Source of the DNA: Bacteroidales bacterium UBA5382
Lineage (GTDB): Bacteria; Bacteroidota; Bacteroidia; Bacteroidales; Dysgonomonadaceae
DNA: 35,817 nt
Assembly (NCBI GenBank): GCA_002409745.1
Contig: DHOU01000018.1
Location: 1-35,817, forward strand
Direction of reading: 5' to 3'
Program-made: the position numbers and the translations under genes
In this document: positions 24,201-31,954 of the stretch, one piece after another
Position numbering within the stretch: the stretch's first letter is position 1
How the letters are laid out: each line of letters begins with the position of its first letter
Notes under the pieces: model-generated
The model's database searches: none
Told to the model about the DNA's origin: nothing
Seen by the model: the letters and a program-made list of their open reading frames with translations, nothing else

Positions 24201-25654
24201 GCAATCTTATCGGGGGAATAACTGCCGTCGAAAAACAAATCGGTATACTGATAGCCCTTGTATAAAGCGGAAACGATACTCCCGTCAGCCGAAGCGGACA
24301 ATTGTTTACGGCTATCGGAAGCCACCCGGATGTGGGTAGCCAGAGTGACATCATCCACGCCAAGGCCTTCCCCCATAATGTTTGCCATTTGTATATTATC
24401 GGCATTCACAGGCCCTTCGAACGAAAACGATTTGAAATCCTTCCCAAGCATCCCTTGTCCCGATAACGATACATTGCCTTGCGAAGTGCGAAGAGCGCCG
24501 TCGTAGGCAAAACGGCTCATCTTTCCCTGCGCTTTCAACCGCAACGAGATATTCCCCAAGGCAAATAATTGTTCGGGCAAAGGTTCCGGCGAGCCGACCG
24601 CGGCGAAAGCCTCCATATCGTCGGGCGAAACGGTTGCCTCTTGTATGTTCAGATTGATTTTACTGTCGTTATAGTTGGAATAATCGGAAAGCATGCCCTC
24701 CATCCGTATTTTCGTACCGGAGCCGTAGGAGGCCGTCAGCTTTTGCAGTTCAACTTGCGGCAATTGCCCTTTCACATCGATGTCGAATGACAGCGGCTTG
24801 CCGAGATGCCCGAAGCCGTCGGCAAAGAGAGCGACATTCCGCACATCGATATGATCGCTTTTCGCCCTCACCACAAAGGCTTTCGAAGACAAGTGATACG
24901 ATGCCTCCTTCACTTCGAGTTCCGAATCATTAAACGACACAAGAATCTTATCGCCTGAAAACAGCGAGTCCTTTCCCCTCACATCCGCCTGGAAACGGGT
25001 GAGTTGTATCCCCGAATGTTCGGTAAACTCCAACTTCTTTATCTGCGCGCGCATATCTTCCACGCGGAGGAAGTCGGCGGATGCGCGCAATTGCAATCCT
25101 TTCACATCAATATGCGCGGCATTGAATTTCCCCGGAGTTTCCGGCTCCGAAAGGATATGATAACGTAACGAACCATTCTTCAACAACAAATCTTCGACGA
25201 CGATATGCCAAGGCGCCTTTTCCTTTTTTTGCTGCGTGGTGTCTTTATCCTTTCCGGCGAAAGCGTCGATGAGAAACTGAAAATTGAACGGCGCCTCGGG
25301 CGTTTCGCGATAAACGCTTCCGGTGAAGTTCTCCAACGCAACTTTTCGGACCGATACCCGGTTGTCGAGCAAATCCCACGGATGGATACGGGTGGACAGC
25401 GTACCGGCATAGAAAAGCGTATCCTGCTGCTTGTCTTCGAGATAAACGCCCTTCAACTCGACAGTATTAAATAGTTTGATGCGGATGCCGTCAATCGATG
25501 CCTCCGTACCGATCATGGGCTTGAGCTTTTTCAATGCGAAATCGGCGGCGTACTTCTGAACGGAAGGAATACTGAATGTAAGGAAAAGAATTACATTCAA
25601 TAGTATGATAGTTACTATAATAATAGCGAATATTTTAACGACTTTCTTAACCAA
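21203..25654 (-). CDS. tamB: TamB: translocation and assembly module protein
   Basis: A 1483-residue AsmA/TamB-type protein. A single N-terminal membrane anchor (VVKIFAIIIVTIILLNVILFLTFSI) is followed by a long periplasmic beta-rich body with repeated 'SGxxxxx' strands (for example ASIDGIRIKLFNTVELKGVYL), then the C-terminal DUF490 domain with GTGEMTISYN, GKIHYNLLQNLRAIDFNI and LEIRGDLQRMDLQYGIELPD. It ends with a barrel-like tail (VVVTKQGHTFRNLFRFDFRR). TamB forms a periplasm-spanning groove thought to carry phospholipids and to assist outer-membrane protein assembly with TamL. The stop is immediately before tamL, so the two form an operon. Length fits Bacteroidota TamB (~1450-1700). Confidence 0.9.
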   Translation of the reverse strand: MVKKVVKIFAIIIVTIILLNVILFLTFSIPSVQKYAADFALKKLKPMIGTEASIDGIRIKLFNTVELKGVYLEDKQQDTLFYAGTLSTRIHPWDLLDNRVSVRKVALENFTGSVYRETPEAPFNFQFLIDAFAGKDKDTTQQKKEKAPWHIVVEDLLLKNGSLRYHILSEPETPGKFNAAHIDVKGLQLRASADFLRVEDMRAQIKKLEFTEHSGIQLTRFQADVRGKDSLFSGDKILVSFNDSELEVKEASYHLSSKAFVVRAKSDHIDVRNVALFADGFGHLGKPLSFDIDVKGQLPQVELQKLTASYGSGTKIRMEGMLSDYSNYNDSKINLNIQEATVSPDDMEAFAAVGSPEPLPEQLFALGNISLRLKAQGKMSRFAYDGALRTSQGNVSLSGQGMLGKDFKSFSFEGPVNADNIQMANIMGEGLGVDDVTLATHIRVASDSRKQLSASADGSIVSALYKGYQYTDLFFDGSYSPDKIAAHIHTDTERNKLDISADMTMGGDQAILVKGVIDKLDLNPFVTIEKWENPSLTTRIDGQLSGGSIDNMVGTVVIDSTSLSAASFIYNPGPVYLQALADEGEGKKLQLYSSFLEAELSGDYFFSTAGRELMAALHPHLPSLIPQPEEAEPLEGLNNFRFTVNLKNTEDLSYALSLPFYNVEPATIQGSVDMVSGQSVVMNAHVPRLMFGNNDIRETKVTLQSGPAKGIAIEANTYLVQDDGYINARLNTDAASDSLMNRLFFDVQNSVAQANGQLQIGLQLDRDAEEQLMAAIRFYSSDVLFNNKTISFSDATIDYRKDHIDIRNFGMRERDMLILGIEGIASKTPSDSIRVYFNNTELSNLLAAFNVSNIEGAINGDIFISQALGDPRIRTEQLRIDDIKVYNEPLGTFHVDARWDNLHSGLGLDAYLDNKTGVRPLEVKGFIPTGDTIRQPMNVKLNIRDFALTTFKPLTTTIFSDLSGNINSDISVTGSVSEPEVKGWLGIDGGMMKVAYTDVTYRISDTIHVDKSNIGLNNLVIYDEDNHTATLSVSLSHSNFGRMVYNVGFEMNDFLLLNNPRRTDLMAYGTLRLSGNIKVSGSQAGIFGDAFVSSSSRSDVTVVIPQSAATAEQYSGVIYINTPTEKEDSLSFLRKREEGKSNAKRTSSANSMPINMRAIVNLTPLLRTKVFINPTTGDALDVNGTGEMTISYNSKAVSPMQIHGDYVIEEGKIHYNLLQNLRAIDFNIRKGSTLTMIGDPMNTRFNIIAYHQVTTDLATLNTSFTAELSNTRVPVNALLEIRGDLQRMDLQYGIELPDATNDMQQKVNSLISTEEAKIRQFASLVATGSFFSSGGDTQNTNLGTNMFTSLAATGLTKGLDALFARALKNNWTVSTNFESQDGTFDNVRMGVDVSTRLFDDRLRITTNLSYGDQSTLNTDQAFMGEFEAEYDINNWLMLRAYNRANQRFYRRSPFTQGVGVVVTKQGHTFRNLFRFDFRRKENE

Positions 25655-25691
25655 TTGCTTTGTTGGTGTTATGTGGATTTATTTCAAACTG

Positions 25692-25699
25692 CAATAATA
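25692..25699 (-). promoter_or_regulatory. possible promoter -7 box of tamB
   Basis: TATTATTG on the minus strand matches TAnnTTTG at 7 of 8 positions, 37 bp before the tamB ATG. No TTTG at the expected distance. If used, the heptamer repeats at 25748 lie upstream of the promoter rather than in the leader. Confidence 0.35.
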
Positions 25700-25747
25700 C
25701 AAAAAAAACACGTAAAACGCTTTGTAATTGCACACTTTTTTAAATCT

Positions 25748-25957
25748 GTCGAAGGGTCCGGTCTACAGTCGCCGGTCAATCTGTCGCCGGTCGCCGGTCA
25801 ATCGGTCGCCAGTCAATCAGTCGCCGGTCGCCAGTCGCCAGTCTACAGTCACCGGTCGCCGGTCGCCGGTCTTCGGTCTTCGGTCGCCGGTCGCCGGTCA
25901 ATCTTCCTTCAATCTCTCATCGATCTTCCTTCAATCTTCCTTCGATCTTCCTTCAAT
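25748..25957 (-). repeat. degenerate heptamer tandem repeat and 11-bp repeat
   Basis: From 25748 to about 25903, some 21 units of 7 bp, each beginning GTC on the plus strand: GTCGCCG most often, also GTCGCCA, GTCAATC, GTCTACA, GTCTTCG, GTCACCG. GTCAATC is often followed by one extra base. From 25904 to 25957 the pattern becomes ATCTTCCTTCA-like 11-mers. On the strand of tamB the unit is CGGCGAC. No gene is present in this ~300-bp gap between queA and tamB. Confidence 0.9.
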
Positions 25958-27184
25958 CTATTCCCTCCAGAGCAGCGAACTATCGCCGTAACTAAGAAAG
26001 CGGAAACCGTTATCGAGGGCATACCGGTAAATCTGTCGCCAGTCATCTCCCACAAAAGCCGATATCAAAAGCAGAAGGGTGCTCTCCGGTTGATGGAAAT
26101 TGGTCACCAGCGCATCGGCATACCGAAAGCGGTATCCCGGGGCGATAAGAATCTGCGTAGCCGAAATCAATTGCTCCTCGCCGTGACGGTCCAGATAATC
26201 GAGAATGCTTTGCAAAGCAGCCTTCGGCGGAATCTCCTCGTCCTGTTCATACGGTTCCCATTGCGACACGGAGAGCTCGTGCGGCAGGGCGTCGGGACGG
26301 CGATATAATTTGGCGCCGATATAATACAGGCTCTCGACGGTGCGCAGCGATGTCGTTCCCACCACAATGGTTTTGCCGTTATGGGCAAGCAGCGAAGCGA
26401 TGGCGTCGCGTGACACGGACAGGCACTCGGTGTGCATGCCGTGCCCTCCGATAGTGGGCGACTTTACCGGTTTGAACGTTCCGGCCCCTACATGCAACGT
26501 CACTTCGACCGTCGACAAGCCCTTTTGCCGTAGTTTCTCCATCACTCCCGCCGTGAAATGCAATCCGGCTGTAGGCGCGGCGACCGAACCCTCGACGTAC
26601 GAGTACACCGTTTGGTAGGTTTCGTCGTCTTTTTCTTCCGACGCCCGGTTAAGATACGGCGGAATGGGCAGTTTCCCGGCAAACTCCAACACTTCCGAAA
26701 ACGTAAACGAAGGATCGTTCCAAGAAAACTCCACGGCGACTCCCGACGGGCAGGTTCCTTTCCGCCGGGCTACGAGTGTAAGCGAGCCCGCAGGCGATGC
26801 CACCTCCATCTGCAAGGATTCGTCTTTCCAGCGCTTCGCATTGCCGATCATGCACGACCACGCGCACCGCTCCCGTTGCTGAAAATTCACATTGTACTCT
26901 TCGGGCACCAACGGGGACAGACAAAACACTTCCACCACGGCCCCCGTCGGTTTGCGAAAGAGCAAGCGCGCATGAATGACCCGGGTATTATTGAAAACAA
27001 GTAGGCTTTCCGGCGGGAGAAAAGCCGGTAAATCGCGAAAAACAGCGGTGGTGATCGTCCTGTCGGAATAAACTAATAATTTCGACGCATCGCGCGGCTC
27101 GACGGGATATTTGGCGATGCGCCCGTCGGGCAGATCGTAGTGGAAATCACCGATGCGAAGTTGTTCTATCTCTTCTTTTTTCAT
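25958..27184 (-). CDS. queA: S-adenosylmethionine:tRNA ribosyltransferase-isomerase
   Basis: A 408-residue QueA-family enzyme, which transfers and isomerises the ribosyl part of SAM onto 7-aminomethyl-7-deazaguanine at tRNA position 34 to give epoxyqueuosine. Visible blocks: FHYDLPDGRIAKYPVEPRDASKLLV, LLVFNNTRVIHARL, GSVAAPTAGLHFT, VTLHVGAGTFKPV, HGMHTE, VVGTTSLRTVES and TNFHQPESTLLLLISAF. It is ~50-60 residues longer than classical QueA (~350), matching the longer form common in Bacteroidota, so it may be a second, divergent paralogue. It is divergent from the DUF2027-Smr gene; the start at 27184 follows from FHYDLP similarity near the N-terminus. Confidence 0.88.
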   Translation of the reverse strand: MKKEEIEQLRIGDFHYDLPDGRIAKYPVEPRDASKLLVYSDRTITTAVFRDLPAFLPPESLLVFNNTRVIHARLLFRKPTGAVVEVFCLSPLVPEEYNVNFQQRERCAWSCMIGNAKRWKDESLQMEVASPAGSLTLVARRKGTCPSGVAVEFSWNDPSFTFSEVLEFAGKLPIPPYLNRASEEKDDETYQTVYSYVEGSVAAPTAGLHFTAGVMEKLRQKGLSTVEVTLHVGAGTFKPVKSPTIGGHGMHTECLSVSRDAIASLLAHNGKTIVVGTTSLRTVESLYYIGAKLYRRPDALPHELSVSQWEPYEQDEEIPPKAALQSILDYLDRHGEEQLISATQILIAPGYRFRYADALVTNFHQPESTLLLLISAFVGDDWRQIYRYALDNGFRFLSYGDSSLLWRE

Positions 27185-27338
27185 TTTTTTGGCTATCGTA
27201 CGCCTTCTTTTTTCGGAATATTATATGAATAATCCGACAAAAATAGTCAACTTTGCAACACGGAACAAAAATAAGCAACGACGCAAAACCTTTTTATCTT
27301 ATGAATTCGTTGCATACACAAAACAAAGCATAGAGCAA

Positions 27339-28409
27339 ATGAATAAATTACAAACAGGCGACACGGTACGCTTCCTGAATTCGGTGGGAGGAGGAAAAGT
27401 AAAAGGCTTCCTCAACAAACAAGTGGTCATCGTTGAAGATGAAAACGGATTCGATGTCCCCGTACTAGCCTCGGAATGTGTGGTTGTCGCTTCCGAAGGA
27501 AATAAAAAACTCAGCGAAACCGAAACGGAAAACGAGCAGCCCGGGCAGAAGAAATCCTCGCCCGACTTGCCCCGGATAACCCCCGAAGACGATGAGCCCG
27601 CCGAAACGGTGGAAGGTGAAAAAATAACGGCCTGCCTGGCTTACCTTCCGACCGACGTAAAGACCCTCTCCAACACGTCGTATGAATGCTATTTCGTCAA
27701 CGACAGCAATTATTACCTGTTCTTCACCTATCTCAGCCGCGAAAACAGCGCCTGGAAATGCCGCTATCAGGGTTCGGTGGAGCCCAACACCAAGATTTTC
27801 ATGGAGGAGTTCGACAAAACGCAACTCAACGAGATCGAAAAGATTTGTGTACAGTTCATCGCTTTTAAACATCATAAACCGTTCGGTATCAAACAGCCCT
27901 ATTCGGTGGAACTGGCTGTCGACACGGTAAAATTCTACAAGCTGCACAGTTTCCGGGAGAACGATTACTTCGATGAAGATGCGTTGGTATATTATATCGC
28001 CCGCAACGATGTCCCCGAGCATCAACTGCTCGTCTCGGCCACCGACGTGCAGCGCGCCATCATCGAAAAAGAGCGCCCCGCTCCCGCCCGCCCGCGCAGG
28101 CAACGCATCGAAAAGAAAGAGCAACAAGCGCCGTTGGTGGTCGATTTGCATATCGATCAACTGCTCGACACGACGGCGGGCATGACAAACGCCGACATGC
28201 TGGAATACCAACTGCAAAAGTTCCACGAGGCGATGGAAGCGCATGCGGCGGAGAAAAACGCCAAGATCGTGTTCATTCACGGCAAAGGCAACGGCGTATT
28301 AAAGAATGCGATATTAAAGGAATTACAAAACAAATACAAGAAATGCTACCATCAGGACGCATCGTTTCAGGAATACGGCTACGGGGCGACGATGGTGACC
28401 ATCAAGTAA
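27339..28409 (+). CDS. DUF2027 and Smr domain protein
   Basis: A 356-residue protein. The N-terminus (MNKLQTGDTVRFLNSVGGGKVKGFLNKQVVIVEDENGFDVPVLASECVV as a KOW/Tudor-like strand pattern) and the central region (TACLAYLPTDVKTLSNTSYECYFVNDSNYYLFFTY) are DUF2027. The C-terminal ~85 residues are an Smr domain: VDLHIDQLLDTTAGM, then KIVFIHGKGNGVLKNAILKE with the HGKGxG motif. Smr domains bind nucleic acid and some are nucleases; in ribosome-rescue factors they cut mRNA at collided ribosomes, but a role here is inference. The frame is open back to 27153, overlapping queA; I chose 27339, where the conserved MxxLxxGDxVRFLN start lies. It stands alone after a gap of 155 bp. Confidence 0.85.
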   Translation: MNKLQTGDTVRFLNSVGGGKVKGFLNKQVVIVEDENGFDVPVLASECVVVASEGNKKLSETETENEQPGQKKSSPDLPRITPEDDEPAETVEGEKITACLAYLPTDVKTLSNTSYECYFVNDSNYYLFFTYLSRENSAWKCRYQGSVEPNTKIFMEEFDKTQLNEIEKICVQFIAFKHHKPFGIKQPYSVELAVDTVKFYKLHSFRENDYFDEDALVYYIARNDVPEHQLLVSATDVQRAIIEKERPAPARPRRQRIEKKEQQAPLVVDLHIDQLLDTTAGMTNADMLEYQLQKFHEAMEAHAAEKNAKIVFIHGKGNGVLKNAILKELQNKYKKCYHQDASFQEYGYGATMVTIK

Positions 28410-28510
28410 ACACACTCGTAACAGACTAAACTTTCGCAGGTAATTTTGAAAGGTATCGGTTAAGGATCACCCGTCAACGGTCAAAAGACGGCAGACAATA
28501 CAAAGTAAAC

Positions 28511-28559
28511 CGGAGACCGGAGACTGAAGACCGGAGGCCGGAGACTAAAGACCGGAGAC
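28511..28559 (+). repeat. heptamer repeat CGGAGAC, 7 units
   Basis: Seven consecutive 7-bp units: CGGAGAC, CGGAGAC, TGAAGAC, CGGAGGC, CGGAGAC, TAAAGAC, CGGAGAC. CGGAGAC is the reverse complement of GTCTCCG, the unit upstream of metH at 35677. It lies 58 bp before the lipoprotein gene and reads in its direction. Confidence 0.9.
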
Positions 28560-28616
28560 TATAGCCTCCAAACGACCGGACAAAATGGCTTGCAGCCCGT
28601 AAATAACGAACAAAAG

Positions 28617-29204
28617 ATGAAAAAAATAATCGTTTTTATTTTCGCTGCTCTTGTATTCAACAGTTGCGATGTATTAAATCAAATCGGAGGCGCCTATAAC
28701 CTCTCTCAATGCGAATATAGCTACCGTTCGCTGAGCGATATCCAACTCGCCGGAATCAACCTGGGCAATGCCTCCAGCATCTCGCTGTCGAGCCTGGCGT
28801 CTATTTCGACGATATTGGCGGGGGGAAACCTTCAAGCCATCCCTTTTAACATGACGCTTAATATCGATGTGAAAAACCCCAACCAAAAAGCCGCGTTCCT
28901 CAATGCTCTCGATTACAGCATCGCGATTAACGAACTGGATTTTGCGCAAGGGAAAATCGATATCCCGTTCGACTTGGCTCCGAACGAAACCAAGACGCTT
29001 CCCATATCGGTAGGGGTCGACCTGAAAACCTTAATGAACCGTTATTCGCAGGAGCGGGTGGCGAAAGAGATGGGCGCTTTTCTGGGCATCATTTCCGATG
29101 AAACCAAGGTCACGGTGAAGCTTTGGCCCAAAGTGCTGGTCGGCGAAACGCCTATTAAGGTTCCGGCTCCCATCCCGTTGGAATTCACTTTCGGGGGTAA
29201 ATAA
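28617..29204 (+). CDS. LEA type 2-like lipoprotein
   Basis: A 195-residue protein with a lipoprotein signal (MKKIIVFIFAALVFNSCDVL, lipid site Cys17). It has two water-stress/LEA14-like features: LNIDVKNPNQKAAFLNALDY and FDLAPNETKTLPISVGVDL. LEA2-type proteins have an immunoglobulin-like beta fold; the function of the Bacteroidota lipoproteins is not known. It would sit in the periplasm or at the outer membrane. An ATG at 28590 is in frame but would bury the signal sequence. Six bp separate its stop from argR, suggesting one transcript. Confidence 0.75.
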   Translation: MKKIIVFIFAALVFNSCDVLNQIGGAYNLSQCEYSYRSLSDIQLAGINLGNASSISLSSLASISTILAGGNLQAIPFNMTLNIDVKNPNQKAAFLNALDYSIAINELDFAQGKIDIPFDLAPNETKTLPISVGVDLKTLMNRYSQERVAKEMGAFLGIISDETKVTVKLWPKVLVGETPIKVPAPIPLEFTFGGK

Positions 29205-29210
29205 CCGTTT

Positions 29211-29690
29211 ATGGCCAAGAACGATAAAAAAGAACGGCAGGAAGCGATCGCGCAAATACTCTCGCGGTCGGCTATAGACAGTCAGGACGAATTGTTGCAT
29301 CATCTTTCACTCCTGGGCTTCGAGCCCACACAGGCCACGCTCTCGCGCGACTTTCGCGAAATGAAGGTGGCTAAAACGCCCGACGCCGCGGGAAACTACG
29401 TGTACCGTTTGCCTTCGATGCAACTGCCCCCTTCGCCGAGGGATAAACACGGCATGGTGATGCCATTCTTGCGGCAGGGAACATTGAATATCGAGTTCTC
29501 GGGACAAGTCGCCGTCATCAAAACACCTCCCGGATACGCCCGGGGGATTGCCTGCGATATCGAATCAAACAACATTCCGGGCATCATGGGCGCCATCCCC
29601 GCCGACAATACGCTGATGCTTTTGCTGCGCCCCACGGCCGACAAAGAGATCATCCTCCAATCCCTCAAAATTTTGTTTGTCCGTTCCTAA
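29211..29690 (+). CDS. argR: arginine repressor ArgR
   Basis: A 159-residue ArgR. The N-terminal winged helix contains RQEAIAQILSRSAIDSQDELLHHL and FEPTQATLSRDFREMKVAK, the typical recognition region (usual form TQATVSRDIKEL). The C-terminal oligomerisation and arginine-binding part contains NIPGIMGAIPADNTLMLLLRP, close to the family's GTIAGDDT motif but altered. Arginine-bound hexamers repress arginine synthesis genes at ARG boxes. No arginine genes are next to it here; it follows the LEA2-like lipoprotein with 6 bp between. Confidence 0.88.
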   Translation: MAKNDKKERQEAIAQILSRSAIDSQDELLHHLSLLGFEPTQATLSRDFREMKVAKTPDAAGNYVYRLPSMQLPPSPRDKHGMVMPFLRQGTLNIEFSGQVAVIKTPPGYARGIACDIESNNIPGIMGAIPADNTLMLLLRPTADKEIILQSLKILFVRS

Positions 29691-29742
29691 ATATCATAGC
29701 CGATAGTGACCGCGGAACCGTTATGCAGCCGGTAAAAACCGG

Positions 29743-30066
29743 GCAATGACCGTCGAAACCGATTCAATGACCGTTCAGAGCGATTCAATGATTGCTGAGA
29801 CTGCCTCAATGGCAGTTTTGGGTGTTTCGATGGTAGTTGAGCATGCTTCATTGTCAGTTTCGGATGACGTAATGGCAGCTTTGTATGCTTCAATGGCAGC
29901 TTCAGGTGCCTCAATGGCAGCTTTACATGCTTCATTGTCAGCTTTGGGTCGTGCAGCGATATCTTTAAGCGATGCAGCGGCATCTTTAGATGCTTCATAG
30001 ACATCTCCAAGCCGTTCAATGATATCTTCAGGCGCTTCAGCGGCCTATTGCGGCCATTCAATGAAT
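29743..30066. repeat. 21-bp degenerate minisatellite
   Basis: About 15-16 tandem units of 21 bp on the plus strand, consensus ATGGCAGCTTTRNNTGCTTCA. In plus-strand frame 29746 each unit reads as a heptapeptide of the type MAALxAS, open for 12 units and then stopped by TAG. On the minus strand the frame 30130-29687 stays open across all units (LPLRHxK-type heptads, basic). The period is exactly three times 7 bp. It fills most of the ~470-bp convergent gap between argR and the DUF2179 gene. Confidence 0.85.
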
Positions 30067-30156
30067 AGCGACAACCGCACACCGGCCGATTTAGAAAGAG
30101 CGCCTGCCGATTAACGTTCTGCAAAGGCATCCGTCAACGGCAAATGGGTCGACCGT

Positions 30157-30720
30157 TCATTTTCCCGGACGCCAACGGGAGAAAATGCTGGGGCGTTTAT
30201 AAAAGATCCCGTTCTGCTTGGTACGTACATCTTCAATCACATAAAACAAGTTAGGGTCGAATTGGGTGAGCTTTTGAGCAATGCCTTTCATCTCCTTGCG
30301 TTCGATGACGGTTTCGATAATGTCGACCTTATCCACGGAGCCGGTTCCATGCACCAAAGTAGCTCCATGTCCGCACTCCTTCAGCAGCCGGATCACGTCC
30401 AAACCGTTCTTGTTGGTATAGATACGGCACAATACGATACCGAAAGCAATGCGTTGTTCGATGAGGATGCCGATAAAGTTGCCGGTGGCATACCCCGCCG
30501 CATACGACAGATAAGCGGTCATGTCGTTGGCTCGCGAGAGAATCTGGGAGATGACAACGACCCAAATGAACACTTCGAAGAATCCGATCAGCGGAGCCTT
30601 GTAACGTTCACCTTTCGAAACGAAGATAATACGCAGCGTCCCCAATGTCACATCGATAATCCTACCGAAGAAAATCATCAGGGGCAATAAATAAGGGGAT
30701 TGGTCTAAAAAATCGAACAT
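30157..30720 (-). CDS. DUF5698/DUF2179 membrane protein (UPF0316)
   Basis: A 187-residue protein. Residues ~8-100 form three hydrophobic segments (LLPLMIFFGRIIDVTLGTLR, PLIGFFEVFIWVVVISQIL, AAGYATGNFIGILIEQRIA), the DUF5698 part. Residues ~105-175 form a soluble DUF2179 domain (GHGATLVHGTGSVDKVDIIETVIERKE), as in the YebE/YitT-related UPF0316 family. Its transport or sensing function is unknown. The gene begins 10 bp after an octamer repeat and 46 bp after the aldolase stop, so it may share the aldolase transcript. Confidence 0.85.
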   Translation of the reverse strand: MFDFLDQSPYLLPLMIFFGRIIDVTLGTLRIIFVSKGERYKAPLIGFFEVFIWVVVISQILSRANDMTAYLSYAAGYATGNFIGILIEQRIAFGIVLCRIYTNKNGLDVIRLLKECGHGATLVHGTGSVDKVDIIETVIERKEMKGIAQKLTQFDPNLFYVIEDVRTKQNGIFYKRPSIFSRWRPGK

Positions 30721-30730
30721 GAAAAATAAT

Positions 30731-30762
30731 GTGCTAATGTGCTAATGTGCTAATGTGCTAAT
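30731..30762 (-). repeat. octamer repeat GTGCTAAT, 4 units
   Basis: Four perfect copies of GTGCTAAT (plus strand) between the aldolase stop (30767) and the DUF2179 start (30720). The core GCTAAT is shared with the 14-unit array at 31841 on the other side of the aldolase gene. Confidence 0.95.
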
Positions 30763-30766
30763 TGAA

Positions 30767-31795
30767 TTATGGAATCGCCAAATTCCTCAGACAGCCGATA
30801 AAGGCGTCGATGTCTTCGTCGCTGGTGTCCCATGAACAGACCAGGCGCATCTCGCCGATGGAGTCGTCCCATTCGTAAAAGAAATAACGTTCGCGAAGGG
30901 CGTCCACGATTTCCCTTGGGATAATAAAAAACACGGCGTTCGCCTCTACAGGCCGCGTCACGCGCACATCGTCTATCGTAGCCATCGCGGATGCCAGGCG
31001 GCGCGCGGCGGCGTTCGAACGGCGGGCGTTTTCGAGCCAGAGGCCTTCCTCGATGTACGGAATGAATTGCGCCGACAGGTACCGCATCTTCGAGAACAAC
31101 TGCGTCGCTTGCTTGCGGTAATACTTCAAATTCTCGGCAAGTTCCGGCCGGAGAGGCACGACCGCCTCGCCCATCATCAACCCGTTCTTCGTGCCGCCGA
31201 ATGTAAACAGGTCTACGCCGCAATCCACCGTCATTTCTTTCAACGAACACCCTACGGCGGCACAGGCGTTGGCGATACGCGTTCCGTCCATAAACAAATA
31301 CATCTCGTGGCGGTGCGCCAACTCGGCTAAAGCCGACACCTCTTCGGGCGTATATACCGTTCCCAGTTCGGTCGATTGCGAAATGGCGATGACCTTCGGC
31401 TGCGAGTGATGTTCGAAGCCGAAACCGTGAATGAAAGGCGTTACGCGTTCGGGCGTCAACTTACCGTCGTCCGTGGGGATTTCTTTTATCGAAGCGCCCG
31501 TCAGTTTCACCGGGGCGCCGCATTCGTCTACCGCAATGTGGGCGGTGTCGGCGCATAAAATACTGTGGAAAGGAAGCGTGCAGGCTTCGAGGGCAACGAC
31601 ATTCGCGCCCGTGCCGTTGAAAACGAACAGCGGGTGGAATGCATGGCCTTGCAGAAGCTCTTCCAGAGCCTCTTGAGCCTGACGGGTATAAGGGTCGTCG
31701 CCATAAGCGAGCACATGGTCGGCATTTGCGTCGAAAAGGGCTTGCATGATGCGCGGATGCACGCCCGAATGATTATCACTACCAAAACTTCTCAT
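30767..31795 (-). CDS. ltaE: low-specificity L-threonine aldolase
   Basis: A 342-residue PLP enzyme of fold type I. It starts MRSFGSDNHSGVHPRIMQAL and has GDDPYTRQAQEALEELL, FNGTGANVVALEA, IAISQSTELGTVYT, YLFMDGTRIANA (the Asp that binds the PLP ring nitrogen) and FGGTKNGLMMGEAV with the PLP-binding Lys. It splits L-threonine/allo-threonine to glycine and acetaldehyde. The relatives beta-eliminating lyases share the fold; the FGGTKNG and SDNHSG motifs favour aldolase. It lies downstream of metH, which also consumes folate one-carbon units. Its promoter box is at 31818. Confidence 0.88.
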   Translation of the reverse strand: MRSFGSDNHSGVHPRIMQALFDANADHVLAYGDDPYTRQAQEALEELLQGHAFHPLFVFNGTGANVVALEACTLPFHSILCADTAHIAVDECGAPVKLTGASIKEIPTDDGKLTPERVTPFIHGFGFEHHSQPKVIAISQSTELGTVYTPEEVSALAELAHRHEMYLFMDGTRIANACAAVGCSLKEMTVDCGVDLFTFGGTKNGLMMGEAVVPLRPELAENLKYYRKQATQLFSKMRYLSAQFIPYIEEGLWLENARRSNAAARRLASAMATIDDVRVTRPVEANAVFFIIPREIVDALRERYFFYEWDDSIGEMRLVCSWDTSDEDIDAFIGCLRNLAIP

Positions 31796-31817
31796 ATTCT
31801 ATTTATCGAATCGGGTG

Positions 31818-31825
31818 CAAAGATA
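31818..31825 (-). promoter_or_regulatory. promoter -7 box of ltaE
   Basis: TATCTTTG on the minus strand matches TAnnTTTG, 22 bp before the aldolase ATG. The octamer array at 31841-31952 covers the place of the -33 element, which is therefore AATTAGCGA-type sequence rather than TTTG. Confidence 0.6.
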
Positions 31826-31840
31826 CAAAAGAAAACAATT

Positions 31841-31952
31841 CGCTAATTCGCTAATTCGCTAATTCGCTAATTCGCTAATTTGCTAATTTGCTAATTTGCT
31901 AATTTGCTAATTTGCTAATTTGCTAATTTGCTAATTTGCTAATTTGCTAATT
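31841..31952 (-). repeat. octamer array: 5x CGCTAATT then 9x TGCTAATT
   Basis: Fourteen head-to-tail octamers with no gaps. The first five carry C and the other nine carry T at the first base, a clean switch between two variants. The array fills the space from 2 bp after the metH stop to 15 bp before the ltaE -7 box. Perfect units suggest recent slippage or copying. Confidence 0.97.
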
Positions 31953-31954
31953 AT

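Noticed and set aside
25728..25991. Open frames of SPVAGRQSPV-type across the heptamer repeat
   Set aside because: These are translations of the tandem GTCGCCG repeat; the unit length and degeneracy explain the open frame.
31841..31952. CRISPR array
   Set aside because: Units are 8 bp, contiguous, without spacers, and no cas gene is present. The same applies to the other arrays in the window.
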